A DNA stretch of 64,000 bases from Arthrobacter sp. Soc17.1.1.1. GTDB lineage: Bacteria; Actinomycetota; Actinomycetes; Actinomycetales; Micrococcaceae. Below are positions 41,853 to 51,116 of this stretch, piece by piece. The first letter of the stretch is position 1. Each line of letters begins with the position of its first letter. Location of the stretch: assembly GCF_036867195.1 (NCBI RefSeq), contig NZ_JBAJII010000001.1, positions 3,100,001 to 3,164,000 of the forward strand, in the 5' to 3' direction. The notes under the pieces are model-generated. The model ran no database searches. It saw only the letters and a program-made list of their open reading frames with translations, and had not been told where the DNA came from. A program made the translations under genes and the position numbers.

Positions 41853-42675
41853 TCTCCGCAGCCCGCGCCGTCGCGGCCCGGGCCCCGTCGGCGACGACGT
41901 CCGCCAGACCCCGCGCCTCGAACGTCTCGATGGCGGCCTGCGTGGTGCCGTTGGGGCTCGTGACGGCCCTGCGGAGGGCTGCGGCGTCAGCACCCTCCTC
42001 GGCCAGCATGAAGCCCGCCCCCGCGACCGTCTCCCGGGCGATCAGCGCGGAGAGTTCCGCGTCGAGGCCGAGTTCGACGCCGGCTGCGGCCATCGCCTCG
42101 GCCAGGAAGAACGCGTAGGCGGGGCCGGAGCCGCTGACGGCCGACAGTGCATCCACCTGGTCCTCGGGGATCTCGACGACGGTACCGGCGGGCCGCAGGA
42201 GCTCGCGCGCCTGCGCCATGAGTTCCGGGCCGGCGCTCGACCCGGCGGAGATGGAGAGCACTCCCCTGCCGAGCCGTGACGGCGTGTTGGGCATCGACCG
42301 GATGACGGGCTGACCCTCGGGCAGGGCGTCCTCGATCATCGCGAGGGACACCGCGGCGGCGACGCTCACGACGACGGCCGACGGCTTGAGGGCGGCCGCG
42401 ATCTCCCGGGCCAGAGGCACGATGCCCACGGGCTTCACGCCCAGCACCACGACGTCCGCGTCCTGCGCGGCGGTGACGTTCGCGGCGTCGTCGTCGGCGG
42501 TGGCGAGGGCCTTCACGCCGTGGCGCTCCGCCAGCTCCGCGGCCCGGGCGGACCGGCGTACGGTGGCGGTGACCAGCACCGGGTCGAGGCCCGCGGCCAG
42601 CAGCCCGGCGAGGATGGACTCGTTCATGGATCCGCAGCCCAGGAAGGCGATGCGCTGCGCGGCTGGAGGTGTCAT
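41818..42675 (-). CDS. proC: pyrroline-5-carboxylate reductase
   Basis: A 285-residue enzyme for the last step of proline synthesis. The N-terminal NAD(P) motif is IAFLGCGSMNESILAGLL, followed by VVVLGVKPVGI and SMPNTPSRLGRGV. The C-terminal dimer domain has the ProC signature SGSGPAYAFFLAEAMAAAG and TVAGAGFMLAEEG. In Mtb proC also lies near the HTH, bS22 and ppx genes. Confidence 0.95.
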   Translation of the reverse strand: MTPPAAQRIAFLGCGSMNESILAGLLAAGLDPVLVTATVRRSARAAELAERHGVKALATADDDAANVTAAQDADVVVLGVKPVGIVPLAREIAAALKPSAVVVSVAAAVSLAMIEDALPEGQPVIRSMPNTPSRLGRGVLSISAGSSAGPELMAQARELLRPAGTVVEIPEDQVDALSAVSGSGPAYAFFLAEAMAAAGVELGLDAELSALIARETVAGAGFMLAEEGADAAALRRAVTSPNGTTQAAIETFEARGLADVVADGARAATARAAEITRGLAVPPSS

Positions 42676-42758
42676 GGCCCCATCCTGCCACGCACGCGCC
42701 CAGCGTTCTCCCAGCCTCCTCGGTGCTCCGGCACAAGGACCGGTCCTAGTGTTGGGGA

Positions 42759-42868
42759 TACCTCATAAGGGTGCGAGTGAGACCGGATGTCCTGATCCGG
42801 TCCGGCGCCGGTGGCACCAGATGATCCCCCCAACATCTGGACGGTCCACCGGCGCCTCCCTTCTTAAC
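42759..42868 (+). ncRNA. candidate 6C-type small RNA
   Basis: Two tight hairpins follow each other in a gene-free stretch. The first has an 8-bp stem (gaccggat / atccggtc, 42781-42802). The second is longer, with 11 outer pairs (42804-42814 / 42846-42856) and 7 inner pairs (ccagatg / catctgg) around the loop atccccccaa with six cytosines. A tcccttctt tail follows. TAGTGT at 42747-42752 could be the -10. This fits the layout of actinobacterial 6C RNA, except that the first loop has only two cytosines. A minus-strand terminator is the alternative reading. Confidence 0.5.
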
Positions 42869-42951
42869 GGGGTTCCACCGGGCACGTTCGATGCAGTCTC
42901 ACCGGACCCGACCCGACCCGACGGGCCCACCGGTCTACCGTGCGCGAGGCC

Positions 42952-43752
42952 TCAGTGGCGCAGGTGCTCCCGCGCGAAGCGCAGCGTCTCCGCCAGCCAC
43001 TCCTCACGTTCCCCTGCGCCGCGCGCGCGGCGCGTGCTCACCTCCACGGCCACGACGCCGTCCCACTCGGACGCCGCGAGGTGGCCGAGGGCCTCGGCGC
43101 ACCGCTGTTCCCCCTGGCCCGGCAGCAGGTGCTCGTCCTTGCCGTTCGGTGTCCCGTCGGTCAGGTGCACGTGCGCCAGCCTCCCGCCGAGCGCACGGAT
43201 CTCCTCGTACGAGTCCATGCCCGCGATCGCTGCGTGCGAGAAGTCCCACGTGATGCGCTCATAGGGCTCCGGGACGGGGTTCCAGTGCGGCAGGTAGGCC
43301 TTCGCCTCGCGGCCCCGGACCTTCCACGGGTACATGTTCTCGACGGCGATCTCGACGCCGTACTCCGCAGCCACCCGCGCGATCCCCTCGGGGAACTCCT
43401 CCGCGTAGCCGGTCTGCCAGCGGAAGGGCGGGTGGGTGACCACGGTCCGGGCTCCGACCTCGGCGGCCATGGCCGCGGACAGCTCGATCTTCGTCCAGGC
43501 CTTGCCCCACACCTGCTGCGTCAGGAGCAGGGTCGGCGCGTGGATCGCGAAGATCGGCATGCCGTACCGCTCGCTGAGGACGGCGAGCTGGTCCGGGTCC
43601 TGGCTCACCGAGTTGTTGGTGACCATCACCTCCACGCCGTCGTAGCCGAGATCCTGCGCGAGCGCGAAGGCATCGTGGACCGCCAGCGGGTACACGGAGG
43701 CACTGGACAGGGCCACCGGGATGGCGGGCAGGCCGCCGGCGGGTCCGGCCAT
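42952..43752 (-). CDS. sugar phosphate isomerase/epimerase (xylose-isomerase-like TIM barrel)
   Basis: A 266-residue AP-endonuclease-2/xylose-isomerase-like barrel protein. Metal-site segments include FAIHAPTLLL, TVVTHPPFRW, VEIAVENMYP, ITWDFSHAAIAG and LAHVHLTDGTPNGKDEH. Its substrate is unknown. In mycobacteria the relative next to ppx (Rv0498) is also uncharacterised. The start at 43752 lies one base from the ppx stop, so the two are coupled. The upstream open frame is a shadow of ppx. Confidence 0.87.
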   Translation of the reverse strand: MAGPAGGLPAIPVALSSASVYPLAVHDAFALAQDLGYDGVEVMVTNNSVSQDPDQLAVLSERYGMPIFAIHAPTLLLTQQVWGKAWTKIELSAAMAAEVGARTVVTHPPFRWQTGYAEEFPEGIARVAAEYGVEIAVENMYPWKVRGREAKAYLPHWNPVPEPYERITWDFSHAAIAGMDSYEEIRALGGRLAHVHLTDGTPNGKDEHLLPGQGEQRCAEALGHLAASEWDGVVAVEVSTRRARGAGEREEWLAETLRFAREHLRH

Positions 43753-43753
43753 G

Positions 43754-44767
43754 TCAGGCCCCCCTGGGCAGGGCCGTACGCCGCATGGAGTCGAGCTGGG
43801 CGTGTCCCACCCCGGCCCCCGGCAGCGGTTCATCGGCGTCGAACATCTTGGCGTCGAAGCGTCGCAGCAGCAGTCCCTCGCGCAGCGCCCAGGGGCAGAT
43901 GTCCATGGACGGCACCTTGAACAGTTCGAGGGCGCACTCGGCCACGAGCGCACCGGCGAGCACCTGGGGCGCCCGCAGGTCGGAGACGCCGTCGAGGTTC
44001 GTGCGGTCGGCGGCGCTCATGGCGGCGAGCCGCTTGGTCCACAGCGTGAGGTCCTCGAGGCGCAGCTCCCGCCGGACGAACGGCCCGGCGGCGGACGGCG
44101 CGGCGCCGGCGATCCGGGCCAGCGACCGGAACGTCTTGGAGGTGCCCGCGACGAGGTGCGGCTCACCGAGTTGCGCGAACTGCGGCACGGCCTCGCGGAG
44201 CGTCGCCCTGATATAGCGGCGCAGCTCCTTCACGCTCTTGGCCGACGGCGGGTCGCCCTGCAGCCAGTCGCGGGTGAGCCGGCCGGCACCGAGCGGCACG
44301 GACAGCGCCACCTCCGGGAGCTCGTCCGTCCCCATGGCCATCTCGAAGGAGCCGCCTCCGATGTCCAGGTTGAGGATGGACTCCGCGCCCCAGCCGTACC
44401 AGCGGCGGACCGCCTGGAACGTGACAGCGGCCTCCTGGTCGCCCGAGAGCTCCTGGAGGTCCACGCCGGTCTCCTCCCGCACGCGGGCCAGGACCTCGCT
44501 GCCGTTCCCTGCCTCGCGGATCGCCGAGGTGCAGAACGCGAGGAAGTCCTCGGCGTCGTGCCCTGCAGCGAACGCCCGGGCCTCGCGGACGAACCCGACG
44601 AGCTCGTCCTGGCCTCGCCGGGAGATCCTGCCCTGCTCGTCGAGGTACGCCACGAGCTGCAGGGGCTTCTTGTGGGACGCGAACGGCACCGGCCGTCCTC
44701 CCGGGTGGGCATCCACGAGTAGCAGATGGACCGTGTTCGACCCTATGTCCAGCACACCTAGCCGCAT
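43754..44767 (-). CDS. ppx: Ppx/GppA family exopolyphosphatase
   Basis: A 337-residue ASKHA-fold phosphatase that removes phosphate from polyphosphate or pppGpp. The phosphate-binding loops are VLDIGSNTVHLLLVD at the start and ILNLDIGGGSFEMAMG. FLAFCTSAIREAGNG carries the catalytic acidic region. It resembles Mtb Ppx1 (Rv0496) in size and place. It leads the two-gene unit with the sugar isomerase. Confidence 0.92.
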   Translation of the reverse strand: MRLGVLDIGSNTVHLLLVDAHPGGRPVPFASHKKPLQLVAYLDEQGRISRRGQDELVGFVREARAFAAGHDAEDFLAFCTSAIREAGNGSEVLARVREETGVDLQELSGDQEAAVTFQAVRRWYGWGAESILNLDIGGGSFEMAMGTDELPEVALSVPLGAGRLTRDWLQGDPPSAKSVKELRRYIRATLREAVPQFAQLGEPHLVAGTSKTFRSLARIAGAAPSAAGPFVRRELRLEDLTLWTKRLAAMSAADRTNLDGVSDLRAPQVLAGALVAECALELFKVPSMDICPWALREGLLLRRFDAKMFDADEPLPGAGVGHAQLDSMRRTALPRGA

Positions 44768-44827
44768 TGTTCCCGCGCTTCCAGCTCTACTCCCGCTTGT
44801 GGTCAGTGTCCGCGTGCCGCGCCAGGG

Positions 44828-47575
44828 CTACTTGCCCGCCGCGACCTTGCGCTTGGCGGGCGCCCGCCGGGTGGTCTTCTTCGGCGCCGGGCCCTTCGCC
44901 CGCTTCTCCGCGAGCATGTCGATCGCCTGCTCACGCGTCAGTTCCTCGATCGCCATGCTGCCCGGCACCGTGATGTTGGTGATGCCGTCGGTGATGTAGG
45001 GGCCGAACCGGCCGTCCTTCACCACGATGGGCTTCTCCGTCACGGGGTCCTCGCCGAACTCGGCGAGCGGAGGCGTGACCGTCCGGCCGCCGCGCTGCTT
45101 GGGCTGCTTGTAGATCTCCAGGGCCTGCTCGAGGGTGATCGTGAAGATCTCCTCCTCCGAACCGATGGACCGCGAATCGCTGCCCTTCTTCAGGTACGGG
45201 CCGAAGCGACCGTTCTGCACCGTGATCTCCTTGCCGTCCTCGTCCGTCCCGAGGACGCGCGGCAGGTTCATGAGCTTCAGGGCGTCCTCGAGCGTGACGG
45301 TGTCCACCGACATCGACTTGAAGAGGGACCCCGTGCGCGGCTTGACCTTCGCGGGCTTCTTCGGTGGCTTCGGCTTGCCGTTCTTGTAGTACTCGACCGG
45401 CTGGTTCGCGAGGTCCTCCGCGGTGACCTCGGGGATCAGTTCGATCACGTAGGGCCCGTAGCGGCCGTCACGGGCCACGATGGTGCGCCCCGTCTCGGGA
45501 TCGGTGCCCAGCACGCGCTCCTGCGAGGTGGGGGCCTCCATCAGCTCGAGGGCCTTCTCGACGGTCAGCTCGTCGGGCGCGAGGTCCTCGGGCACGTTGG
45601 CGCGCTGCGGTTCGGTGCCCTCCGGGGCGTCCGCGGGCAGCGGCTTCTCGAGGTAGGGGCCGAACTTGCCCACGCGCAGCGTGATGCCGTCGGCGATCTC
45701 CACCGAGTTGATGCTGCGCGCGTCGATCTCGCCCAGCTCGGAGACGATCGTGTGCAGGCCCGTGTCCTTGCGATCGCCGTAGTAGAAGTGGTTGAGCCAC
45801 TCCACGCGGCCCGCTTCACCGCGCGAGATGCGGTCGAGGTCCTCCTCGAGCTCCGCCGTGAAGTCGTAGTCGACGTAGTCGTTGAAGTGCTCCTCGAGCA
45901 GGCGCACCACGGAGAACGCGATCCAGCTCGGCACGAGGGCCTGCCCGCGGGTGCTCACGTAGCCGCGATCCATGATCGTGGACATCGTCGCCGCGTAGGT
46001 CGACGGGCGACCGATGCCGCGCTCGTCGAGCACCTTCACGAGCGACGCCTCGGTGTAGCGCGGGGGCGGCGAGGTCTCGTGGCCGACGGCCTCGATCGCC
46101 GTCGCACCGAGCGGGTCGCCCTTGGCGACGTCGGGCAGGCGGGTGCCCTGCGCGTCGTCGTCCACGCCGTCCTCGGAGCGGCCCGCGTCGCGGCCCTCCT
46201 CGTAGGCGGCGAGGAAGCCGCGGAACGTGATGACCGTGCCGGAGGCGGCGAACTCGGCGTCGCGGCCGTCGGTGCTCCGCGCGCCGAGGCGCAGGGACGC
46301 GGTCGAGCCCTTCGCGTCGGCCATCTGCGAGGCGACGGTGCGCTTCCAGATCAGCTCGTACAGGCGGAACTCGTCGCCGCGGAGGGACTGCGCCACCTGC
46401 GCCGGGGTGCGGAACGAGTCGCCCGCGGGACGGATGGCCTCGTGGGCCTCCTGCGCGTTCTTGGCCTTGCCCTTGTACACGCGGCGCGCCTCGGGGACGT
46501 ACTCCGGGCCGTACAGCTCGGACGCCTGCCGGCGGGCAGCATTGATGGCCTGGTCCGAGAGCGCCGAGGAGTCGGTACGCATGTAGGTGATGTAGCCGTT
46601 CTCGTACAGCCGCTGCGCCACCTGCATGGTGACCTTCGAGCTGAAGCGCAGCTTGCGGGCCGCCTCCTGCTGCAGGGTGGACGTGGTGAACGGCGCGGCG
46701 GGACGGCGCGTGTAGGGCTTGGTCTCGACGGAGCGGATCTCGAACGCGGCGCTCTCCAGGCCCGTGGCGAGTGAACGCGCGGCGTCCTCGTCGAGCCGGA
46801 CGGCGTTGGCGGCCTTCAGCTCACCACGGTCCGAGAAGTCCTTGCCGGAGGCGATGCGACTGCCGTCCACGGCCACGAGCTTGGCCGGGAAAGCGCCGCC
46901 CTTGGCGGAGTCCTCGGGCGTGAAGGTGCCGGTCAGGTCCCAGTACGACGCCGCACGGAACGCCATGCGCTCGCGTTCCCGCTCGACGACGAGGCGCGTC
47001 GCCACCGACTGCACGCGGCCGGCGGACAGACCGCGGGCCACCTTGCGCCACAGGACGGGAGAGATCTCGTAGCCGTAGAGGCGGTCGAGGATGCGGCGGG
47101 TCTCCTGGGCGTCGACCATCGGGATGTCGACGTCGCGCAGTTCCCCGAGCGCACGGGTGACGGCTTCCTTCGTGATCTCGCCGAAGGTCAGGCGGTAGAC
47201 GGGGACCTTCGGCTTCAGGACCTGCAGCAGGTGCCAGGCGATGGCCTCGCCCTCGCGGTCGGCGTCGGTGGCGAGGTAGAGCTCGTCGGCGTCCTTGAGC
47301 GCCGCCTTGAGCTCGGCGACGGTCTTCCGCTTCTCCGGGGAGACCACGTAGTAGGGCTCGAAGTCCTTGTCGAGGTCCACCGCGAACTTGCCCACGGAGG
47401 ACTTCTTCAGTTCGGCGGGGAGGTCGGACGGCTGGGGCAGGTCGCGGATGTGCCCCATGGACGCCGCGACCTGGAAACCCTCACCGAGGTAACCCGAGAT
47501 GCTCTTGATCTTGCTGGGGGACTCAACGATGACGAGCTTCTTGCCGTGCTTCTTGTCCGTGGCCTTGGTCGGCAC
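44828..47575 (-). CDS. topA: DNA topoisomerase I
   Basis: A 915-residue type IA topoisomerase that relaxes negative supercoils. The Toprim domain (KLVIVESPSKIKSI at the start, DREGEAIAWHLL) and the catalytic Tyr in GYITYMRTDSS (Y331) are clear. Four topo_C repeats follow, each with an FGPYL or YGPYV-type motif, and a Lys/Arg-rich tail ends the protein. No zinc fingers, as usual in actinobacteria. The GTG at 47575 with AGGAGAG upstream is the start. The longer frame has no support. Confidence 0.96.
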   Translation of the reverse strand: MPTKATDKKHGKKLVIVESPSKIKSISGYLGEGFQVAASMGHIRDLPQPSDLPAELKKSSVGKFAVDLDKDFEPYYVVSPEKRKTVAELKAALKDADELYLATDADREGEAIAWHLLQVLKPKVPVYRLTFGEITKEAVTRALGELRDVDIPMVDAQETRRILDRLYGYEISPVLWRKVARGLSAGRVQSVATRLVVERERERMAFRAASYWDLTGTFTPEDSAKGGAFPAKLVAVDGSRIASGKDFSDRGELKAANAVRLDEDAARSLATGLESAAFEIRSVETKPYTRRPAAPFTTSTLQQEAARKLRFSSKVTMQVAQRLYENGYITYMRTDSSALSDQAINAARRQASELYGPEYVPEARRVYKGKAKNAQEAHEAIRPAGDSFRTPAQVAQSLRGDEFRLYELIWKRTVASQMADAKGSTASLRLGARSTDGRDAEFAASGTVITFRGFLAAYEEGRDAGRSEDGVDDDAQGTRLPDVAKGDPLGATAIEAVGHETSPPPRYTEASLVKVLDERGIGRPSTYAATMSTIMDRGYVSTRGQALVPSWIAFSVVRLLEEHFNDYVDYDFTAELEEDLDRISRGEAGRVEWLNHFYYGDRKDTGLHTIVSELGEIDARSINSVEIADGITLRVGKFGPYLEKPLPADAPEGTEPQRANVPEDLAPDELTVEKALELMEAPTSQERVLGTDPETGRTIVARDGRYGPYVIELIPEVTAEDLANQPVEYYKNGKPKPPKKPAKVKPRTGSLFKSMSVDTVTLEDALKLMNLPRVLGTDEDGKEITVQNGRFGPYLKKGSDSRSIGSEEEIFTITLEQALEIYKQPKQRGGRTVTPPLAEFGEDPVTEKPIVVKDGRFGPYITDGITNITVPGSMAIEELTREQAIDMLAEKRAKGPAPKKTTRRAPAKRKVAAGK

Positions 47576-47598
47576 TTCTCTCCTATGAATACGGGTGC

Positions 47599-47637
47599 GA
47601 TGCCGCGGATCGAACGCGGGCATCCGGTCCGAATGCC
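47599..47637 (-). promoter_or_regulatory. topA leader with two competing hairpins
   Basis: Within the likely topA 5' leader, segment 47619-47627 can pair either with 47629-47637 or with 47599-47604. This gives mutually exclusive hairpins. One loop reads ttcgatc, like a tRNA T-loop. A plausible promoter (TTGTGC, then TACTGG) lies just upstream on the minus strand. Regulation is a suggestion only. Confidence 0.35.
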
Positions 47638-47695
47638 GCTGGCCGCGCTCCCCCAGTATGCGTCATGAGTACCTGCACAAGGGTAACCGGTGGTT

Positions 47696-49408
47696 TCAGG
47701 GGGCCGGAATCAGGAACCCTTCGCGGACGAGCTGCTCCACATCGACGAGCAGCTCCGAGGTGAAGGCCGAGTCGGGACGATCCAGCAGCATCGCCAGGGC
47801 GCCGGCGATCTGTCCCGCCGTCAGATCGCCGTCGCACGCGGACGCGAAGCCCGCGAGCTCCGTGCTCAGCAGGGTGGTGCGGCGCAGCCCGGCCCCCTGC
47901 CGCAGCAGGATGACGCCGGGGTGTTCCGCCCCGGGCCGCTGGTGCCGTTCCTCGGTGACGTCGTCGGCCACGAGCAGGAACTCGTCGGCGAGGCCGACAC
48001 CGGACGCGGCCTGCTCCGTGTGCTCGGCGAGCCAGTCCGCCCGTCCGATGGCGGCCGCCAGGTGGGGGCCCACCGGCTGCTCGATCTCGTGCGTGATCTC
48101 CTCGAGCGTCACGCGCACGAGGCCGCCCGGATTCCGTGGGCGCCGCAGCCACACGGAGCCGAACCCGATGCCCTCGACGTCCCGGGAGGCGAAGTCCGCG
48201 AGGTAGTCGGCGAAGCTCCGCAGGTAGGCGTCGCGGTCCCGGTTCTCGGCGGCGTCCCGCAGCCACGTCTCCGCGTACTGTACGGGGGTCAGCTGCTCGC
48301 GCTGGATGATCCACGCGTCGACGCCGGGCGGCACGAAGCCGCGGATCCGCCGCTCCCAGCCGGTGCCCTCGGTGATTTCCCAGTTGCCGAGCAGCTGCGC
48401 CGCCCCGCCCGGTGGGAGGACGCCGGGCAGCTCCCGGACCAGGGTCTCCACGATGGCGTCCCCGGCGAGTCCGCCGTCGCGGTAGGTGTAGGACCCGGCC
48501 GGGTCACCCGTGCGCGGGGTGATCACGAAGGGCGGGTTGGACACCACGAGGTCGAACCGCTCGCCCTCGACCGGCTCGAGCAGGCTGCCGAGACGCAAGC
48601 TGACCCGCTCGCCGAGTCGCTGCGGGTCGAGGCCGAGGGCCGGGGCGTTCAGCAGGAGGTTGAAACGCGCGAAGGCGAGCGCACGCACGGAGATGTCGGT
48701 CAGGGTGACATGGCGTGCGTGCGACAGGAGATGGAAGGCCTGGATGCCGCAGCCCGTGCCGAGGTCCAGCGCCCGGTCCACGGGAGCCCTCATCACGGTC
48801 TGCGCCAGGGTCAGCGACGCACCGCCGATCCCCAGGACATGGTCGTGGGGCAGCGGCCCCGGACGCTGCTCGGAGCCGAGATCGCTGGCCACCCAGAGGC
48901 TGCCGCCGACGTCGGAGGCGTAGGGGCGGAGCTCGACGGCGGCACGCCAGGCGCGCGGGGCATGGTTCGTCCCGCCGGGCGCCGGGCGGGGTCCCGCGGC
49001 ATCCTGGGGGACCCCTTCGATGAGCCGGAGCCGTTCGAGCCCGGCGACACCGATCGAGGGGAAGGCGGTCCGGAGGAGGTGCTCCGCCACGTCCTCGCCG
49101 AGGAGCCACAGGAGCACGGGCACGGCATGCGGGTCCACGGCACGCGGGTCCCCGGCACCGGTGTCCCCTGCGTCCGTGGTGTCGCCGTCTCCGAGGAGGC
49201 GCCGGACCTCCAGCAGGGCCGGCACGAGCTGTCCCCGGCCGAGCGCCGAGTAGGCGGGGCCGCCCAGGAGGGCGCCGACGCCGTCGACCGTGTAGTCGAG
49301 GGACGTCAGATCGGCGGCGAGGGCTTCGAGGGCTGCGGCGTCCATGCTGGACGGCGCGGACGCGACGTCGTCGTCGAACTCCCGGTGTCCGGCAGGAAGG
49401 GGCGTCAT
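47696..49408 (-). CDS. class I SAM-dependent methyltransferase (HemK/RlmG-like)
   Basis: A 570-residue protein with an N-terminal helical domain (about 1-200), a Rossmann methyltransferase core (motif [15 protein letters not shown], residues 215-221 central), and motif [15 protein letters not shown] (NPPF 291-294). NPPF/NPPY enzymes modify planar nitrogens of rRNA, DNA or release-factor Gln. A C-terminal domain of about 200 residues follows. The real substrate is unknown. The ATG at 49408 overlaps the trhO stop. A shorter intergenic part separates it from topA. Confidence 0.85.
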   Translation of the reverse strand: MTPLPAGHREFDDDVASAPSSMDAAALEALAADLTSLDYTVDGVGALLGGPAYSALGRGQLVPALLEVRRLLGDGDTTDAGDTGAGDPRAVDPHAVPVLLWLLGEDVAEHLLRTAFPSIGVAGLERLRLIEGVPQDAAGPRPAPGGTNHAPRAWRAAVELRPYASDVGGSLWVASDLGSEQRPGPLPHDHVLGIGGASLTLAQTVMRAPVDRALDLGTGCGIQAFHLLSHARHVTLTDISVRALAFARFNLLLNAPALGLDPQRLGERVSLRLGSLLEPVEGERFDLVVSNPPFVITPRTGDPAGSYTYRDGGLAGDAIVETLVRELPGVLPPGGAAQLLGNWEITEGTGWERRIRGFVPPGVDAWIIQREQLTPVQYAETWLRDAAENRDRDAYLRSFADYLADFASRDVEGIGFGSVWLRRPRNPGGLVRVTLEEITHEIEQPVGPHLAAAIGRADWLAEHTEQAASGVGLADEFLLVADDVTEERHQRPGAEHPGVILLRQGAGLRRTTLLSTELAGFASACDGDLTAGQIAGALAMLLDRPDSAFTSELLVDVEQLVREGFLIPAP

Positions 49409-50331
49409 GCGGCGCCCGCGGTCGTCGCCTCGTCCTCGTCCGATTCGCAGCCCTGCGGGCAGCGCAGCGTGACGGGGTCGGCGGCGCACCCCGCGCAGTA
49501 CAGGGTGAGGTTGCGGCAGGCGGGGTTGGAGCAGTTCTCGAAGGTGCTCGTGGGCGCATGGCACCGCACGCACTTGCCGAGGGTCACGGCGTCGTCGCTG
49601 AACTCGAGGTGCATGCGCCTGTCGAAGACGTACAGCGATCCCTCCCAGAGCCCGGTGTCGCGGTACTTCTCCCCGTAGCGGACGATCCCGCCGTCGAGCT
49701 GGTAGACCTCCTGGAAGCCGCGGTTCACCATGAGGCTGGAGAGCACCTCGCAGCGAATCCCACCCGTGCAGTAGGTCACGACGGGCTTGTCCTTGAGGTC
49801 GTCGTACCGGCCGGAGTCGAGCTCGCGGACGAAGTCGTGGGTGGTCCGCACGTCGGGCACGACGGCGCCCTTGAACCGTCCGATCTGCGCCTCGAGGGCG
49901 TTCCGGCCGTCGAAGAAGACGACCTCCTCCCCCGCCGCGCGCTTGGCGTCGACCAGCGCGTGCAGTTCCTCGGGCTTCAGGTGCGTGCCGCCACCCACCA
50001 CGCCGTTCTCGTCGACCTTCAGTTCACCGGGGGCGCCGAAGGACACGATCTCGTCGCGGACCTTGACGCTCAGGCGCGGGAAGTCGTCGGCACCGCCGTC
50101 GGACCACTTGATCTCCATGCCCTTGAACGCCGGATACTCTCGCGTGGCCTTCACGTACTGCTTCACCGCGCCGACCTCGCCGCCCACGGTGCCGTTGATG
50201 CCGTCCTTCGAGATGAGGATCCTGCCGCGCAGCCCCCACCTCTCGCAGAGAGCCCGCTGCCACAGCCGTATCGCTTCGGGATCGGTCAGCGGAGCGAAGG
50301 CGTAATAAAGGGCGATCCGGTTCGTCGACAC
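49405..50331 (-). CDS. trhO: tRNA uridine-34 hydroxylase TrhO (rhodanese-like)
   Basis: A 308-residue rhodanese-family protein of the YceA/TrhO type, which hydroxylates U34 of certain tRNAs with O2. The N-terminal acylphosphatase-like domain has [15 protein letters not shown]. The rhodanese loop is [12 protein letters not shown] (C188). The C-terminal part is cysteine rich (KCVRCH, CSNPACR, YCAGCA), as in this family. The start is GTG. TACGCT seven bases upstream suggests a leaderless mRNA. Confidence 0.92.
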   Translation of the reverse strand: MSTNRIALYYAFAPLTDPEAIRLWQRALCERWGLRGRILISKDGINGTVGGEVGAVKQYVKATREYPAFKGMEIKWSDGGADDFPRLSVKVRDEIVSFGAPGELKVDENGVVGGGTHLKPEELHALVDAKRAAGEEVVFFDGRNALEAQIGRFKGAVVPDVRTTHDFVRELDSGRYDDLKDKPVVTYCTGGIRCEVLSSLMVNRGFQEVYQLDGGIVRYGEKYRDTGLWEGSLYVFDRRMHLEFSDDAVTLGKCVRCHAPTSTFENCSNPACRNLTLYCAGCAADPVTLRCPQGCESDEDEATTAGAA

Positions 50332-50417
50332 ACGTTAAAGCGTACTTCGCGTCTCGGAACGGTCAGGCTCGCGGCCCTCTATGTCCAACGCCCGCGACGG
50401 GAACTAGGGTTCAGCAC

Positions 50418-51068
50418 ATGGGCGCACAAGCAGACAAAGCACTTCTCGACACGTGGATCACCGGGTGGTCCGCGTGCAGGGGCTACGAGCCGCACGACGA
50501 CGGCCGCACCACCTCGGTCCTCCTGACCGACCAGCAGGACCAGACGGAGCACTTCCTCTTCGAACCCACCACCGAGCAGTTCCTCGACGTGGCCGCGGAG
50601 ACCCGGCAGGACCCCCTGCGGGTGCTGACCGTCGTCACCGGCCGGATGCAGGAGCTGATCGACGCCGCCGCCCCGCTGGGCATGCGCGTGACCGACCGTC
50701 GGCAGTCGCTCATGAGCGTCGACATGGCCGGACAGGACGTCGAGGAGCCCAGGGCGCCCGGCGACGACTTCGTCCTCGGTCGTATCCGCGACGGGGCGTG
50801 CCGCCGTGTCACGGTCCACTCCCACGGGCGCCTGGCCGCCCGTGGTTCCGTGTCCGCGGTCGGCGAGTACGCGGTCTACGACCGGATTGTCACCGAGGAG
50901 GATTTCCGGCGGCGCGGGCTGGGCAGCTACGTGATGCGGGCCCTCACCGCCGACGTCCTGGACGACGACGTCACCCTGGGCCTTCTCATGGCCTCCGCCG
51001 ACGGGCGGGCGCTGTATGAATTCCTCGGGTGGCAGCACCTGATCGATGTGTTCGTCATCAGAGGATAA
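50418..51068 (+). CDS. GNAT family N-acetyltransferase
   Basis: A 216-residue protein whose C-terminal half is a GNAT domain. The acetyl-CoA loop is EDFRRRGLGSYVMRALTAD, and the end motif is ALYEFLGWQHL. The N-terminal 100 residues are divergent. The acceptor is unknown. TAGGGT seven bases before the ATG suggests a leaderless mRNA. It is divergent from trhO by 86 bases and is followed by the helicase. Confidence 0.88.
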   Translation: MGAQADKALLDTWITGWSACRGYEPHDDGRTTSVLLTDQQDQTEHFLFEPTTEQFLDVAAETRQDPLRVLTVVTGRMQELIDAAAPLGMRVTDRRQSLMSVDMAGQDVEEPRAPGDDFVLGRIRDGACRRVTVHSHGRLAARGSVSAVGEYAVYDRIVTEEDFRRRGLGSYVMRALTADVLDDDVTLGLLMASADGRALYEFLGWQHLIDVFVIRG

Positions 51069-51116
51069 GGACCCGATCCGCCCTCCCCGTCCGCAGGCCG
51101 ATGGGAGAATGGCGGC

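Noticed and set aside
47581..47655. possible tRNA on the minus strand because of a ttcgatc T-loop-like sequence
   Set aside because: No matching acceptor stem, D-arm or anticodon arm could be drawn; treated as a leader hairpin.
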